In this document: positions 13,165 to 24,930 of the stretch, one piece after another
How the letters are laid out: each line of letters begins with the position of its first letter
How positions within the stretch are numbered: position 1 is the first letter of the stretch
Assembly: GCA_910589415.1 (NCBI GenBank)
Contig: OU342631.1
Location: forward strand, 14,074,001-14,138,000
Reading direction: 5' to 3'
Length of the DNA stretch: 64,000 nucleotides
From: Malachius bipustulatus
Taxonomy: Eukaryota > Arthropoda > Insecta > Coleoptera > Melyridae
The notes under the pieces: generated by a model
Told to the model about the DNA's origin: nothing
Seen by the model: the letters and a program-made list of their open reading frames with translations, nothing else
Database searches by the model: none
Made by a program: the position numbers and the translations under genes

Positions 13165-13811
13165 TACAGGGTGTATTGTAACGTCCGCATAATATTAGCA
13201 CCACGCAATTCTACATCAAAAACAGAACAAAAAAGTCCTCAACAGTTTTTTCTTGATGTACACAGATTTTAAGATATGGGCAATTTAACGTTCTGAAATT
13301 TTGCAACACTGGCGCTGGTATAAAAATTAAGATAACTTATTAGACGTGAAGTCACCTCACTGGTATAGTGTGCCGTTGCTATGTAATCGAAAAAAGGTGC
13401 AACAAGACAAATGTCATGCTGCGACGTGTCAATGTTGCAATTTTTTTTAAGATTTTTTATTTTTTCAATTTTTTATTCAACAATTAAAACGCGCAGTTGC
13501 AATATTGATTGGAAGTATTGGAACTCAGGAAATCAAATAATTCCTAGTTTTGAAATGTTAATTAAAACCATTTTTACCAAAAAAAACTCTAAAATTTTGG
13601 ATAATTTGGCTATTTTACTTCTTACTTAAGAATTTTTTAATAATATTAAGCAATATTTTTGAGTATTCAAAAACTTCAAATTTAAACTACAATGGTCGAT
13701 AACTTCGTTATTTGAGGTCTAAGAGCTAAACGGTATTAAAACTTTATGTTCTGTTTTTGATGTAGAATCACGTGGTTCTAAAATTATGCGGACGTTACAA
13801 TACACCCTGTA
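13165..13811. mobile_element. MITE with about 65-bp terminal inverted repeats
   Basis: Begins TACAGGGTGTATTGTAACGT and ends with its inverse ACGTTACAATACACCCTGTA. The arms extend inward through GTCCGCATAAT and the ATTCTACATCAAAAACAGAAC block. The outer TA fits a TA target. The interior is AT-rich with no transposase. Confidence 0.87.
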
Positions 13812-15348
13812 TACGTAGAAAACAATACAAAGCCTTAAAGGAAAAATAAATAACAGTAAATGTTTCTATAATAAGGTATTCTGTTGATTGAGTTTATAAT
13901 TACACCATTTAAATTGGAAATTTCTAAATATGGCTTCTTTCGATATATCTTCAAGATAAGCTTGAGATAACTTACGAGACAACCCCTTTTATCAAAAGAG
14001 TTGTGGAACGGAATTCATTCAGGCAGGTGCAGTGTCTTCTCCCAAAAAGAGGCAAAAACATCACTTCTTCAGTGGTGGTGGGTGGTGTGGAAGCTAAGAC
14101 TCTAGAGAGAAGTTGAACCTCGGTAGGACTCCAAACAATAATTAATGTGGGGTAGCTTGTTCAGGGACGTACCAAACTTGGAAAGGCAGAAAAATATATC
14201 ATCGTAGAGATCTAATAAAATCAACAAGAAATAGATACCTATGTTAATAGACCAGTTAAAGCATTTTGTTTATATGTACATTTATTTTTCTTTTCTGCAT
14301 TTCTTATTAATAATAATGGGAGTGTGAATTCTTAATTAATTAAGCATAAAATAAATACAAATAACAATATTATTATAAAATTATGGAAAGAAGCATAATT
14401 TCGAAGTTAAGAACGCTCCAGTTATTATACGAAATGAAAGTGCGGTGAAAATATGATTAAAATCAATTAAAATATACAATTTGGTCCTAAATCAAACTTG
14501 TTTCTCGGGAACTAATCGGGTCTCTTTATGTATACCAACAAGAGTAACATTTAAATAAATTGACCTGATTAATTTTTGCCGCATTATTTTTGAAAATAAG
14601 TCAATTGGAGCCTTTTAAAAATTTGTTTATTAAAGCAGACAGAACATATAAAAACAGTTACTCCTGTTATTGGTAGTAAATACACCTTAGTAGCAGATGA
14701 AATCAATGAAAACATTTCACACTACTGAATATGCAAATTAATTCTAATTACCTATACGTATTTACTATACTAACGCCAACACTAACTGCATATTTTTAGG
14801 AACTGTTGCCTCATTAATGAACAGTATGAAAACAGATCAATGACCTAATTTAAATAGACCAGAAATAAACAAAAATATGCTTTTTTACCACGATTTCATT
14901 ATTTTTTTCAAACTTCATGAGTTTTAATTATTTTAAGAAACTAATTATTGTAATAGTGTCTAAGCGTGGCTAATTAATGGAGTTTTATGTTAATTACTCA
15001 CGGTAATAAAACAGTATCATCAGTAATAAACGACCCACCCATTTAAGTATTTCACTTAAATATTATTTCTCAAATAGACTAAGAAAAGCTTATAAACATA
15101 ACGTTTGAATGGGGCGAACTTTTGTTTAAAAATTATTGATTGAAAAATAATTTAGCCCGGTCCTGGAAATAACACAAAGTGACAAACAACAACACTTTGC
15201 CTGCGCACTTATTTTAGTTATAATAACCTCAATTTATATCCTTTATTTTAAATTAGGTATGGTAATAATACGATATGGTGCGGCTTTTCATTTTTGTTCA
15301 GATTCGATCGTTCATGAAAAATATACCACGAAAGTCTGATAAAAATTT
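13812..15348. other. no recognisable feature
   Basis: Long AT-rich stretch; no gene, repeat or strong structure seen on either strand. Confidence 0.5.
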
Positions 15349-15361
15349 CACATGTACAGTT

Positions 15362-16605
15362 GTGTTGTATTTGTATTTGAATTTTTGAGGGTGATTACTG
15401 CGACCTAAAAGATCTATTGTATCCCCTCTACTGTGCTTCGCCTAGTGTGGAATCCCTTTAGTGAAGCACCCTCTCCAGGTCCGTTTCCTTGAGAAACTTC
15501 AGGATTTTGAGAGGATCAAGGTCGGGTAAGTTCCCTGCCTCTAGCTGGTGATGGCCCAGAACATTACTTCTTTTGAGTTCTATCACATCGCAGTTGAGCA
15601 GCAGGTGACGTGGTGTCTCGTCTCCTTTCCAGCAGAATCTGCAGACGCCATTTTCTTCTATGCCTAACTTCCTCAGGTGTTCCTTGAGCTTGCAATGTCT
15701 CGTTAGGAATCCCGTCAGTGTTCTGAGATGTTCCTTGCTGAGGTTAAAGACTATCTTCGACCTCTCTCGGTTAATAACATTCCCGAGAAGTTCTTTGGCT
15801 TGTCTCAACCCCGAGAGGTTCCTCCAATGGGGTTCTCTCAGTTTTCTTCTTCCTTTTGGAGTTCTGCTTGAAGAAAGTATCTTCGAAGCCACAGAATGGC
15901 TCTGGTCCTATGAAGGGTGTCGATGCTCCTTTTCTTGCCAATGAGTGGGCATTCTTCTTGTGTTCGAGGTGGTCTCGAGCACAAGGATTGTTTAGATTGC
16001 CGACTGTCTTGACGGGTGACAAGCCCCGCTCGGTCAGCAGTCTGTTTTGCGGTGATGTCCCGCGATTTCTTGGTTTTTTGTTTCTTACCATGGTTGATCC
16101 CACGAGTAGCTAGGGAGTGTTCCACCTATGCAGAGCCCCGCATGCAAAGGTGAGGGGATTGATACAGTGGGGAGCCCCCTGGTGCCCCAAGGTTGAATCC
16201 AGTAGGGCTGGTCTTCTATCCAGTCACGCATCCCATCAGCCTGGACCCCCGCCTTAGGATTTAGGTTTTTTAGCGAGGTTGTCTCCTCTTGGTTCCGGCG
16301 ATCAAGCCCAGACCCCCGCATCTCTCTGTGCGCGGAACGTGACCACGACAACAGATGATACGGTATATCAGAGATTTCACAGTCGGACGTCTCTGGCGCC
16401 GTTGCCCCTAGTGCAGACCTTTAGTCACGACACGACAACTAGGTTAGGGGAGGTGGTCCGCGGCAGGGTTTTAAGCTACCAGCCTAGAATTTTACCTCCG
16501 ACGAGCTCTATTACCACTGCTAACCTTACTCACTTCCCCTCATTGTAAGGCCTTCCTCCTATCCGCCACCTGGGGACGCGCCCGATGGGTACTCAACCGC
16601 ACGGG
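15362..16605 (-). mobile_element. internally deleted non-LTR retrotransposon (RNase H-bearing I/LOA/R1 type), with target-site duplications
   Basis: Flanked by a perfect 13-bp direct repeat, CACATGTACAGTT (15349..15361 and 16606..16618). On the minus strand the 3' part (about 15950 to 15362) encodes the end of an RNase H region (AHSLARKG) and a C-terminal zinc-knuckle-like tail (TGFLTRHCKL, then C-x2-C in CRFC with a following H and C), and finishes in a TACAAA-type tail. It is closely similar to the second copy at 40740..42689. Upstream of about 15948 the similarity to that copy stops. The remaining 650 bp, GC-rich and non-repetitive, runs to the 5' target duplication and is best read as the element's 5' leader joined to its 3' end, with nearly all of the endonuclease and RT missing. 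Frames are broken, so no protein is expected. Confidence 0.8.
15458..15892 (-). pseudogene. C-terminal remnant of LINE ORF2 (after RNase H)
   Basis: A 144-codon open frame on the minus strand within the deleted LINE. It contains the conserved tail of RNase H-bearing insect LINEs: LRTLTGFLTRHCKL, LRKLGIEENGVCRFC, then GDETPRHLLLNCDVIELKR. That Cys-x2-Cys-x(n)-His-x4-Cys arrangement is the C-terminal zinc-binding motif of such ORF2 proteins. The RNase H end lies just upstream in another frame, so a frameshift separates them. The same tail is found at 40965..41192. Confidence 0.8.
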
Positions 16606-16618
16606 CACATGTACAGTT

Positions 16619-17219
16619 TTCATTGTCTATTTGTGGGTGCACTTCTTAGTACGAACTCTCCCAATTAATTTTTCTTAAGCCGGGCCTGGAATTTCTGGAA
16701 AAAAAGTTTAGAGAACGCCGATCGAATTCTAGAAAACGGTGTACAGTTGCACCGGAAAATTCGCACATTCTAATGATCCGTGTAGATTTTATAGCCAAAT
16801 TAATGTTTTATAAAATCTACAAATCACCCTGTATATTAACAGAGAAGGGGAGTTGACACTTTTTAACTCTCACATGATATTCCCCTTAAGGAACTAATAA
16901 CTTATACATGTGGTAGAAGTTTGTAAAGTTCTTCCCCCCGTAGAAGGTTTTTCAGAAAACCAATGACTTTTGCGGTTTGTTGTATGATGGATGGGGTGTT
17001 CAATAAAACACGTTTCGAGTTGGCCCTGGGATCGAAACGTATGTCATAACTTGATTTTCTATTTGTCGAGACTATAAGATATGAAATAGTAGACTAATTA
17101 TGACTAATAGTATAGACTAAATTATGGCTGACCTGAATCTATTTTTTTCTATGATCATTTATAATCATGCCGAAGGAAAAATTCTCACACCCCTCGCATA
17201 AGGGCTCAGTGTAAGATAT
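16619..17219. other. no gene; dispersed repeat at about 16990..17105
   Basis: The block 16990..17105 (GATCGAAACGTATGTCATAA and neighbours) recurs inverted at about 26985..27105, so it is part of an unclassified dispersed repeat. A single CACCCTGTA end at about 16830 has no partner that I can find. Confidence 0.5.
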
Positions 17220-18060
17220 TTAAGATGGCGGAACGAGAGCTGAACGCGCGAGAAGATATCGTCACATTACCTAAGGTGGACCCAAGAGTGTTGATGCTCT
17301 CGGTCGCAGTGTTTATTTCTGCCGAGCCCTTCACTTGAACAAGCGCTAGCATAAATTATTCACGCGTGCATAAACGCGTACTGAAATAGATCGCACCTAG
17401 GTAGGATGATAAGGAAATTATTTCCACCTTCCTCGTTAAATCAGCCCAAATCGAAAAAGCAAATAGTGCAAGAATAGGTACGTAAATATCTAAAGGAAAT
17501 TAAAACGCAGCCACCCGCCGTTACATCAAGTAAACGATCCCTGCCAGCTCATTAAATATTCAGAAAAATGGAGTCGCTCTAGCTGGTCGCATTCCAACAC
17601 GGAACAGCAAGAGAGCGGCCACCGCAAGGGTAAATAAATATTGCCCAGATGCCTTTATAAAAGACACTCTCGACCCGCGTGACGAAAGGATGAGCTGACC
17701 TAGAAACAGACCTCCGGATGGAAGATTTTTGTGGAATCATAAATTAGACAATAACCCCCTGCAAAGACAATAGTAAGTCGATAGGTATTACACCCACGAG
17801 AAGGAAAATTACACCAATCGATAAAGCGAATAAATAAATGGCAACAGCCGAAAGTTCATCATAATTCTGGAACAACAAACAAGTGAAAATGCGAAATGAA
17901 AGTTAAGCCGGTGTAATTATAATAGCTAGACACAATGGAAAGTTACCGAAAGCGTCGGCCGATTTTAAGGAAAATTTAGGTGGTTCAGGTTTAGGACAAT
18001 TCAGTAAGGTAGCCGCGAGGTCAAATCGCTAAGTCTCGTGATTAGGGAGATATGATAAAA
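17220..18060. promoter_or_regulatory. candidate unique non-coding island (possible vg enhancer)
   Basis: About 840 bp of more balanced composition that shares no sequence with other parts of the window. It contains CATTCCA (17590..17596), the consensus core for TEAD/Scalloped. Vg is known to act with Scalloped on its own enhancers. This is inference only: a single 7-mer is weak evidence, and inverted 33-bp segments at 17163..17194 and 18416..18442 leave open that the island is the interior of a transposon. Confidence 0.25.
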
Positions 18061-20369
18061 AATAGACGATCACACAGTGGCTTTTCGCGAAAGACGGGGG
18101 GGCCCGGGTCCTCTACGTTACAGTGCCTACTCTTATTTTCTAATTTTATTATAATTACAGTTAAAATACATATTTCGTTCACTCACCTTATATATCTTAC
18201 ACTGGGCATCAGGGTGAAAAACCACCCCAAAAATAAAAAAAATGTCTGCTGATATAAAACACCCTTTAGATTGCATTTAGCCACCCCGAGACTAGCATCG
18301 AAAAGTTGTTATTATTGAGCCTTATATTGTGCCCAAGGAAATATTCTTACACCCTTCACATCAGGGTGAAACTCAACCTCAAAGCTGCAAAAAAAAATAG
18401 CTGCTGGGGTGTGAGAATTTTTCCTTCTGCACGGTTATAAAACTCCATATTTTGATACAGGGTATAGCTAAACGCAATCTATACTGATGAGTATTTTGTA
18501 GTAAATCCGTTATTTTTTTGACTTCCCGCAGAGTTTTTTTGAGCGCATGCGCATAAGAACATTTAGTAATATTAATTCTCTCCATTTTGAATTCTTTTCA
18601 AAAGGACACTCCTGTGTGTCAGATCCCGACTACTAGATTCACGGCGGTAAAATTATGATTGTTGAACATTGAAAAATTCTCATTGATCAACGTTTTTATC
18701 ACATTCTCTCCAAACCATTTTTAGGAAAATTGGTTCTTAGACTCTTTGAATTGTGTAGAGATTCAAAATAAAATAGGTTTTTCTATAGCTATTTTAAATT
18801 ACCCCAGAAAAAATGATTTAGCGTATATGAAAGGTTTTGAGCCTATTTCTTCAAAACAAATCTTGTGCTGAGCTGGTAAACCTTAGACCTCTTCTGCTCT
18901 TTTATGTAACGGTATCGAAAGCTCTTCATATACACAAACCATGCTCCAGGCATATTTGTTCAAGGGATAAAGCAATAATGCAACATTTTCGAAAATTTAA
19001 TTTCCTTCAGAGGGTCTTGAAATTTTTCCACTGGTCTCCAGAAGGCTCGCCAATGACATGTAAACAGTGACTTTTCGGAATAACAACTTTTCTCTGAGAA
19101 AACTTCATGATTTTCAGAAGCTCAAGTGCCAAAATTTGGTTGAGTAGGTTTCACTCGCCATGAATTGAAAACGAGATTTATTGCTTTGATAATCCATCAC
19201 ATGCATTATTATACGTATATTTATACAGGATGTTTTTAATGATGTGACTAAATTCAAAGGTGTGATTCATGGGCCCGTTAAATAAAAAAATTTATATGAC
19301 ATATCTCCGAAACAGCTTAACTTTTTAACTACATGGTGTTGAAGTTCTAAGAAAAAGTGTACCTACTGCTTTTTTTTCTTTCAGTACTCCTTTCAGTCAA
19401 TGAACATAGTAAAGTCATTAGTCAATAAGATTTCTGATCAGCTGATGAAAATTTATCAATCACTTTACGCTTGAAATACGCTTTAAAAACCTTCCTATAT
19501 AAAGTAAAAACTGAGTTAGGTACTTAAAACTATGTATCAATTTTGATTGTTTTGTAATTTAATTAGTACCTAAAAGTGATCACAAGAATTCAATCATTTT
19601 AACTACTTATGGATGGTATGAAATGGAAAATGTAGGTATGATAAAATGTCTATAAGCACGTAATATTGCGACATGTCCTGCTAGGTGGCTGTTGTTACAA
19701 GGAAGCAGAAATAGAAATACATTTTTGCTAAAACTCGCTGATTATTAATCCATATATAGAAATCATTAATTTTGTTTTTAGATAATGAAAGGAAACTTGT
19801 TTCATATCATATTCTACCAAGCGTGCCAAGAATAATTTTATGATTCTACAAGGTAAATCAGAACTGAAAAATTTATAAAAATTACCTTCTCTTTCCTTCT
19901 TTACCATGCAGTTCCTGATAAGTAATAATAGTGGCATGCAATTTAAAATTGTAGCTAAGCCTGAAACGCCTTTTATAAAGGATGCCTGGTGAGGAACCCT
20001 CAAATTTGAACAGCCTGTTCGTCAAGCAGTGATCAAAAAAGGAAAAAAGTCTAATAATAAACGCAAATATGGTCCCAGCAGGTCAACCGTTGGTGAGATA
20101 TTATTAAAAATAGTTGTAACTAAGATGAATTTTACGCAATAATGAGAGACAAATTATATTACCCCCTCCCCCTTCCCCCTTTCAAAGCGGGTTTCAAACT
20201 AATGTCACCAGATACCTATTACCCCCTCCTCTCTACAATATTGCTTTTGGGGACCTCTGAACTGAACTCACAAGAAAATTAAACACAATAGATACTCGAT
20301 CGAATGACCAACTGATGATGACAAAATTTGGTAGTTTTGTTCGTTAAGACGCAAAGTTATCACTAACTA
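18061..20369. other. no supported gene; scattered repeat-like motifs
   Basis: Contains copies of an aaggaaaAATTCTCACACCC-like motif (18330 region direct, 18416..18437 inverted; see also 17170) and a lone transposon-like end TACAGGATG at about 19225. Otherwise AT-rich non-coding sequence; a pyrimidine-rich patch lies at 20160..20235. Confidence 0.4.
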
Positions 20370-21248
20370 TACAGGGTGTCCCATCATATAGAATTCTCGC
20401 GAAAAGTACACTTTATAATTAATTTAGAGTATTTTATTCGCGGCACATTCATGAATAATTTAATTCTCTATAATCTGGTCTAATCAGCATGTTTGTAGTG
20501 AGCTTATAAAGCGTGCAGTCGCGAAAAACTAATTAGGCGACAAAAAAAATCTTATTTTTCTTATATCAATAAATTCTAAATATCATTAGAAATCCGCCTG
20601 TGAAATTAGAAATTGAAAATTCATAAAGCTAATGCCATTAATTGCAGATAATGTCAAATTAGGCAAAATCAGATATGATTTATGATGATTTTTGTTTGTA
20701 AAGTTATTAAATGTGGTGAAAGGCACAAAAGATGGTCAAGTGTGATAGTTATTTACGACTTAGTTGAGAGTAAACACTTTGCATTCTCCTCTACAAAGGC
20801 GGACTGCAATTCTATGAAATAGGGATAGAAACTTTTCTCCAGGTACCTGTGTAAATAACAAAGCAGCTTATTCACAGCATGTGACTAAAGTTGTAAATTG
20901 TAGCTGTAGTGACGGGTTTATAATCTTAATCATAAACTTTATTTCGATTTTATGTCCAAATTTGATGGCAAATTACTCAATTATGGTTAAAGATATCGAT
21001 TAACAAGTTACTTTTTCTTATAGAAGAAACTTTTTTCTACAAGTGTATGAAAAATCATTGAGATGCGATTAGTATTTCGATATAAAATCGAGGTCGAAAA
21101 TCGAAAGTCACATTTAATTAATTTACCAAAAATGATTACATCATATCATAGTAGGTTTAATGTAATCCACGTATGTAAATTTTCATATAAAAATTTTAAT
21201 TAGAAATACCCTTTTTCGCGAGAATTCTATACGATGGAACACCCGGTA
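20370..21248. mobile_element. MITE with about 36-bp terminal inverted repeats
   Basis: Begins TACAGGGTGTCCCATCATAT AGAATTCTCGCGAAAA and ends with its inverse carrying three or four changes (…TTTTCGCGAGAATTCTATACGATGG..., then CACCCGGTA). TA flanks. 879 bp, no coding frame in the interior, so non-autonomous. Confidence 0.85.
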
Positions 21249-21785
21249 TATGTAGATGATAATAATTATGAGTTCCGGTGGTGTCCCGGAGGGCATAGTC
21301 AAATAATATTGACAAAAAAATGTACTTACGTTAGGTACTATTATTGAATGGTTTACACACTTCATAAAATCATTAAAATCAAATTAATTTTTCATGAAAA
21401 CAATGAATGTGGCGAAAAAATTTATATCGAGAGATTAAAAAAATGTATTTTAGCTGCTTAAACTGAATTAAATAAAAATTTGTAAACAATAACTCAGTGA
21501 TGGAGTACATTTTTTGGTAAATTATTTGCCTGACCCCGATGCACCCCCTTGTAAACTTTCATTTTTTATTTTTCAATCGTTCTTCATCGTTCTTCGTTTT
21601 TATATCTTCATCACTGTAATAAGCGACAAAAATTCTTCATGTTTGCTAATTGAACCGACTTCATATTTAATTGAACTAATTGAACCGATAATAATAACGA
21701 AGTTACTAATGACTTCCGGTACTGGGAGGTTAAACGCAAGGAGCAAATTGGAAGAAAATGTTTTCCCTTAATTGGTGGGGCTGCC
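21249..21785. other. no recognisable feature
   Basis: AT-rich; nothing supported. Confidence 0.5.
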
Positions 21786-22000
21786 TGGCTATCCCGCAGT
21801 AATTTTCTTCCAAATGGTAGATACTTTTTGAAATCGCTCGGGTAAATCTGGGCAAAACGCCCTAGCCGCTCACCACAGAATACTATAGACCTCTGCTTGC
21901 CAAAACCGATTTTGAGAAGGGAGCTCCGGAACTATATAAGAACCTGCTTTTCTTCCATTTAGGAGATACAAGGCATTTTTGTCACCATCTCTCTAATTCT
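21786..22000. mobile_element. diverged single arm of the 50865..51884 foldback family
   Basis: Shares in order with the right arm of that element: GCAGTAATTTTC, CTGGGCAAAA, AATACTATAG, AACTATA, CTTTTCTTCCATTTAGGAG and CAAGGCATTTTTGTCACC. Strongly diverged and lacking an inverted partner here. Confidence 0.55.
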
Positions 22001-22439
22001 AACTACATATTCATAATATGAACTTTTCCTCTTGAATTGGGTTCAGGAATGCGCCGTGGAATTACGGAATTACGTGGAATTATCATGAAGTAACATCCGC
22101 GGTAGTGTCCAAATTTGCTGGGGGGGGGGGGGGCTCCTCCACATAAACACAATACTGCTGCAACACTTCTTTTTGATAATTAATTATTGAATTTCCTTAT
22201 TATATTATATATAATATAATAAATAAATAAATAATTAAAATAAATAAATAAAAAAAATAATTTATTATATTATTGAATACCTATTTCCTTGAAAAAAAAA
22301 CAATTTAAGCCTGAAACGTCCGTCCATGAATATGAATATTTCTATTATAATATGCATGGTAGGTATTATGGTTAAAAAAATGAATTATTTATTTATTCAT
22401 AAGGTACCTACGTACCCATATAATTGGAACCAAACCCAT
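22001..22439. repeat. low-complexity stretch
   Basis: A run of about 14 G at 22120..22133 and an AT-only stretch (TTATTATATTATATATAATA, then AAATAAATAAATA repeats) at about 22195..22275. No gene. Confidence 0.8.
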
Positions 22440-22960
22440 ATAGTAAGTAAATCCAACAAACTCATCGTGCACATCCCCGCGCCAGTCTCATATAGCTTGA
22501 AGAATTTAATACTGTGGGAAAGCACGCCCGAAACTATTTCCCTACAGTCCTTGACAAATTTTTGCAGCGTTCATCGGCGTCTAGCTATAAGCGGGCCAAT
22601 GTTTTATGAGAAGGATAATCGAGATCGTCGATTGTTAAATAGAATGGCCGGTCCTCCAGCTGTACGTTGATGGATAGACTGGGAACAAAAACAAGTCACT
22701 TGTTGAAATTAGAAGTCCGGGAAGAGCTGGTTCTGTTCGACGCCGCGGAATGCTTTGACAAGGCCGGTTATGCCATAGCTTCTTCGACAGCTCGGACGCG
22801 ATTGCAATAATATTGTGTGTATGTCCTCTATAGCGAGGCTCTACGATCGATGGTGTAGTTAGAAATCACGGCTGAGGAACGCGATCCGCTGGAGATCACG
22901 ACTGATAGACTTCGGAACCGCTCAGGGACCGTTTAGGTGACAAAAAGTGCGGTTTTGTCT
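22440..22960. promoter_or_regulatory. candidate unique GC-richer island upstream of the vg exon
   Basis: About 520 bp lying 0.3-0.8 kb upstream of the vg exon at 23236, clearly richer in GC than the neighbourhood and not similar to any other part of the window. It contains TGTGGGAA at 22513..22520, an exact match to the Su(H) consensus YGTGRGAA, and a TEAD core GGAATG at 22747..22752. Drosophila vg has an intronic Notch/Su(H)-driven boundary enhancer, so a cis-regulatory role is plausible. Both motifs are short and also occur by chance in transposons here; this is a hypothesis. Confidence 0.3.
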
Positions 22961-23235
22961 TTAATAAATGTCAAAAAGTTTCGTTGAAATTCTTATCGGC
23001 ACGGTAGCTCTTAGGCATGCTATTTATTGCATATCTACCTATGCACAAAAGTTATAGTTTTATGAACATTAACAACAAATAGTGACATTATGTAAGATAT
23101 GACTACTAAAATGATTTTATAATTTTCCAGTTTTTCTTTGACAATAATACTTTTTGGAAACCACCTTATGCAAAGAAAATTTAGACTCTAGACCAGCCTT
23201 TTCTACAAAAATTTTGATTGCCTTTTCCGTTTCAG

Positions 23236-23485
23236 TTCAATGTTCAAAGGATACAAGACGCCCATCACCCGCTATCGCAGGCGGCGTCAAGCGGTGCCAG
23301 TGGCGGCTCGTTGGGAGAAAGTCACCCCCCGCATCCCGCGGCTGCCCACAGTCTTTACCTGCAGGGCTCCACGCATAGCAGTGGCGGCTCAGTTAGCTCA
23401 ACTGGAGGCGCCAGTCCTACCAGTCCGCCCCTCAGGCCGGGCAAAGAGGAAGACTGCAGTCTGCACGGAAGGAGCAGTACTGAAG
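23236..23485 (+). CDS. vg: vestigial, internal coding exon upstream of the TDU exon (partial gene)
   Basis: This is an internal exon of 250 bp preceded by a pyrimidine-rich acceptor (cctttccgtttcag type) and followed by the donor GTGAGT. The frame is open from the first base (TTC AAT GTT CAA...) and ends in phase 1. It encodes 83 residues plus one base, rich in Ser, Gly, Pro, Ala and His, with stretches such as SSGASGGS, PPHPAAAH and SSGGSVSSTGGASPTSPP, then an acidic KEEDC. It carries no folded domain, as expected for the disordered part of Vg before the TDU motif. The assignment rests mainly on the next exon at 34924, which joins in frame (split Gly codon G|GT). The exon is far richer in GC than its surroundings. 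No start codon is assigned because the 5' exon is not in view. Vestigial is a nuclear cofactor that partners Scalloped and drives wing identity in insects. The exon itself is near certain; the name depends on its partner. Confidence 0.82.
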
Positions 23486-23619
23486 GTGAGTTAGATGATT
23501 CGAAAATTTTCCTTGATAAGTTAATATTACCTACTCTGATAAGACGGGTAAATTTTAGAAAAATTCTTGAAAATAAGTTTACAGGTTAAAAAGAGGTTAT
23601 CGTTTTGGATTCCTCGCTT

Positions 23620-24260
23620 TATTGAAATTTCCTGCATGAAGTGTTTCTGTACCTAAACGAGAAAAAATTAGCCACTCGAATGTTTTGGCTATTGCAAAAA
23701 AGTTCCCTGTATTTGACCATATTGAGATGAATGGTGACTATACCAGAATTTTTGAAAACCAGGATGTGTCTGGAAGAACTATTTAAGGGGGACGCTTGCT
23801 AAAAGTGGACAAGATGTTCCCTTTATGACTTTAAGGAAAAGTGGAAAACCTAGAATCATCACCGCCTCAAAGAGGCCAAAAACTGTTAAGAAGAGCGAAA
23901 AACGCACATTTGATGGCACTTCTGTTGGCCATCATAATCAAAATTGGTCCGCCAGTTTCATATCTCCAAAAGGAAAATAATAACGGCCATAAATGCAGGA
24001 AAAAGGATTCATTTTCCAAATAACCGGGAGATAATTTTGGATGATGAATTTTTTGGCCCATAGCAACTCTGACAGAAATTATGGTTTTTGCATCAGACAT
24101 TGCAGAAGTTCCTGATAACGTCATTTATAGAGCGAAATCCAAATTTACAGAAAATGTTCTGGTGTGGTGTGTCATTGCCTCCATAGCTGAATGCAGCAAG
24201 AGAAGCCATGGAAAGTCAAAGCTTTATTGACAATTAATTATTGACTATCAAAATGGGTTT
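23620..24260 (+). pseudogene. decayed Tc1/mariner-type (IS630-like) transposase
   Basis: Fragments of a DDE transposase in at least two frames. IILDDEF, the block around the second catalytic Asp, is at 24031..24051. VPDNVIYRAK, then KSKFTENVLVW with a following C-V-I-A-S, occupies about 24108..24180 in another frame. Upstream, 23870..23910 can be read as QKLLRRAKNAH, resembling the helix-turn-helix linker of such proteins. Stops and frameshifts separate the pieces, so it is inactive. It lies in the vg intron, about 140 bp after the exon. I see no intact terminal inverted repeats for it. Confidence 0.6.
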
Positions 24261-24299
24261 TTATTGAAAAAATTGTGTTCTTCAATAAAAAAACCGTTT

Positions 24300-24930
24300 T
24301 GAACTTTTTTTTGCTAATAAAATAAAAACTGATGGAGCAATCTAAATGGTCCCAATGGACGAATTATAGAGAATTGACATACGAAGAAAATAGAGAGCTG
24401 AAACAACCCTTTCGGTTCATTATTAAGAGAGAACCCCCCCTCCCAAAAGAAAAACGAACAAAGTAAGGTAAAAATTGCACGCAAACTTGAGCGAAAACGG
24501 CCGAGCGCGTGAGATGAGGGGTATAACAGCGCTTGTATTATGCCTTTCCCCCAACTTCTGTTCTATCATTTCTGTCGCTCGGCCATTTTCGCTCATGTTT
24601 GCGTGCAATTTTTACTCTTTTCTCATAATTTAAATATAGAAAATGAAGATTGACGACGTTTTATAGCTGAACACTACTTCTCAGAGCATCGTGCCTCGCT
24701 GCAGAAATGGTAATGATGAACTTCTGAAAATGACGACGATACGAATTTTTTAAAACGCTATTTTTTTAGTTTTTTTTTGTTTTTTATTTTTTTCTCTCTT
24801 AATAATGAACCGATCGGGCTGTTTCAAGTCTTCATTTTCTGCATATTTTAATTCTCTACAATTCTTCCATTGAGACCATTTATACATTGCTCCATCAGTT
24901 TTCATTTTATAGGCAAAAATGCTTTTTTGC
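24300..24930. repeat. nested inverted repeat (outer arms plus an inner hairpin)
   Basis: The outer arms 24300..24432 and about 24785..24930 are inverse copies (for example 'aaactgatggagcaat' and 'attgctccatcagttt'). An inner pair, 24468..24507 (gtaaaaattgcacgc...) and 24574..24615 (gcgtgcaatttttac), sits in the loop. Both outer arms are open in the same reading frame when read in the arm's own sense and share KWSQW-x-N-x-REL and RFIIKRE. See the findings. Confidence 0.75.
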
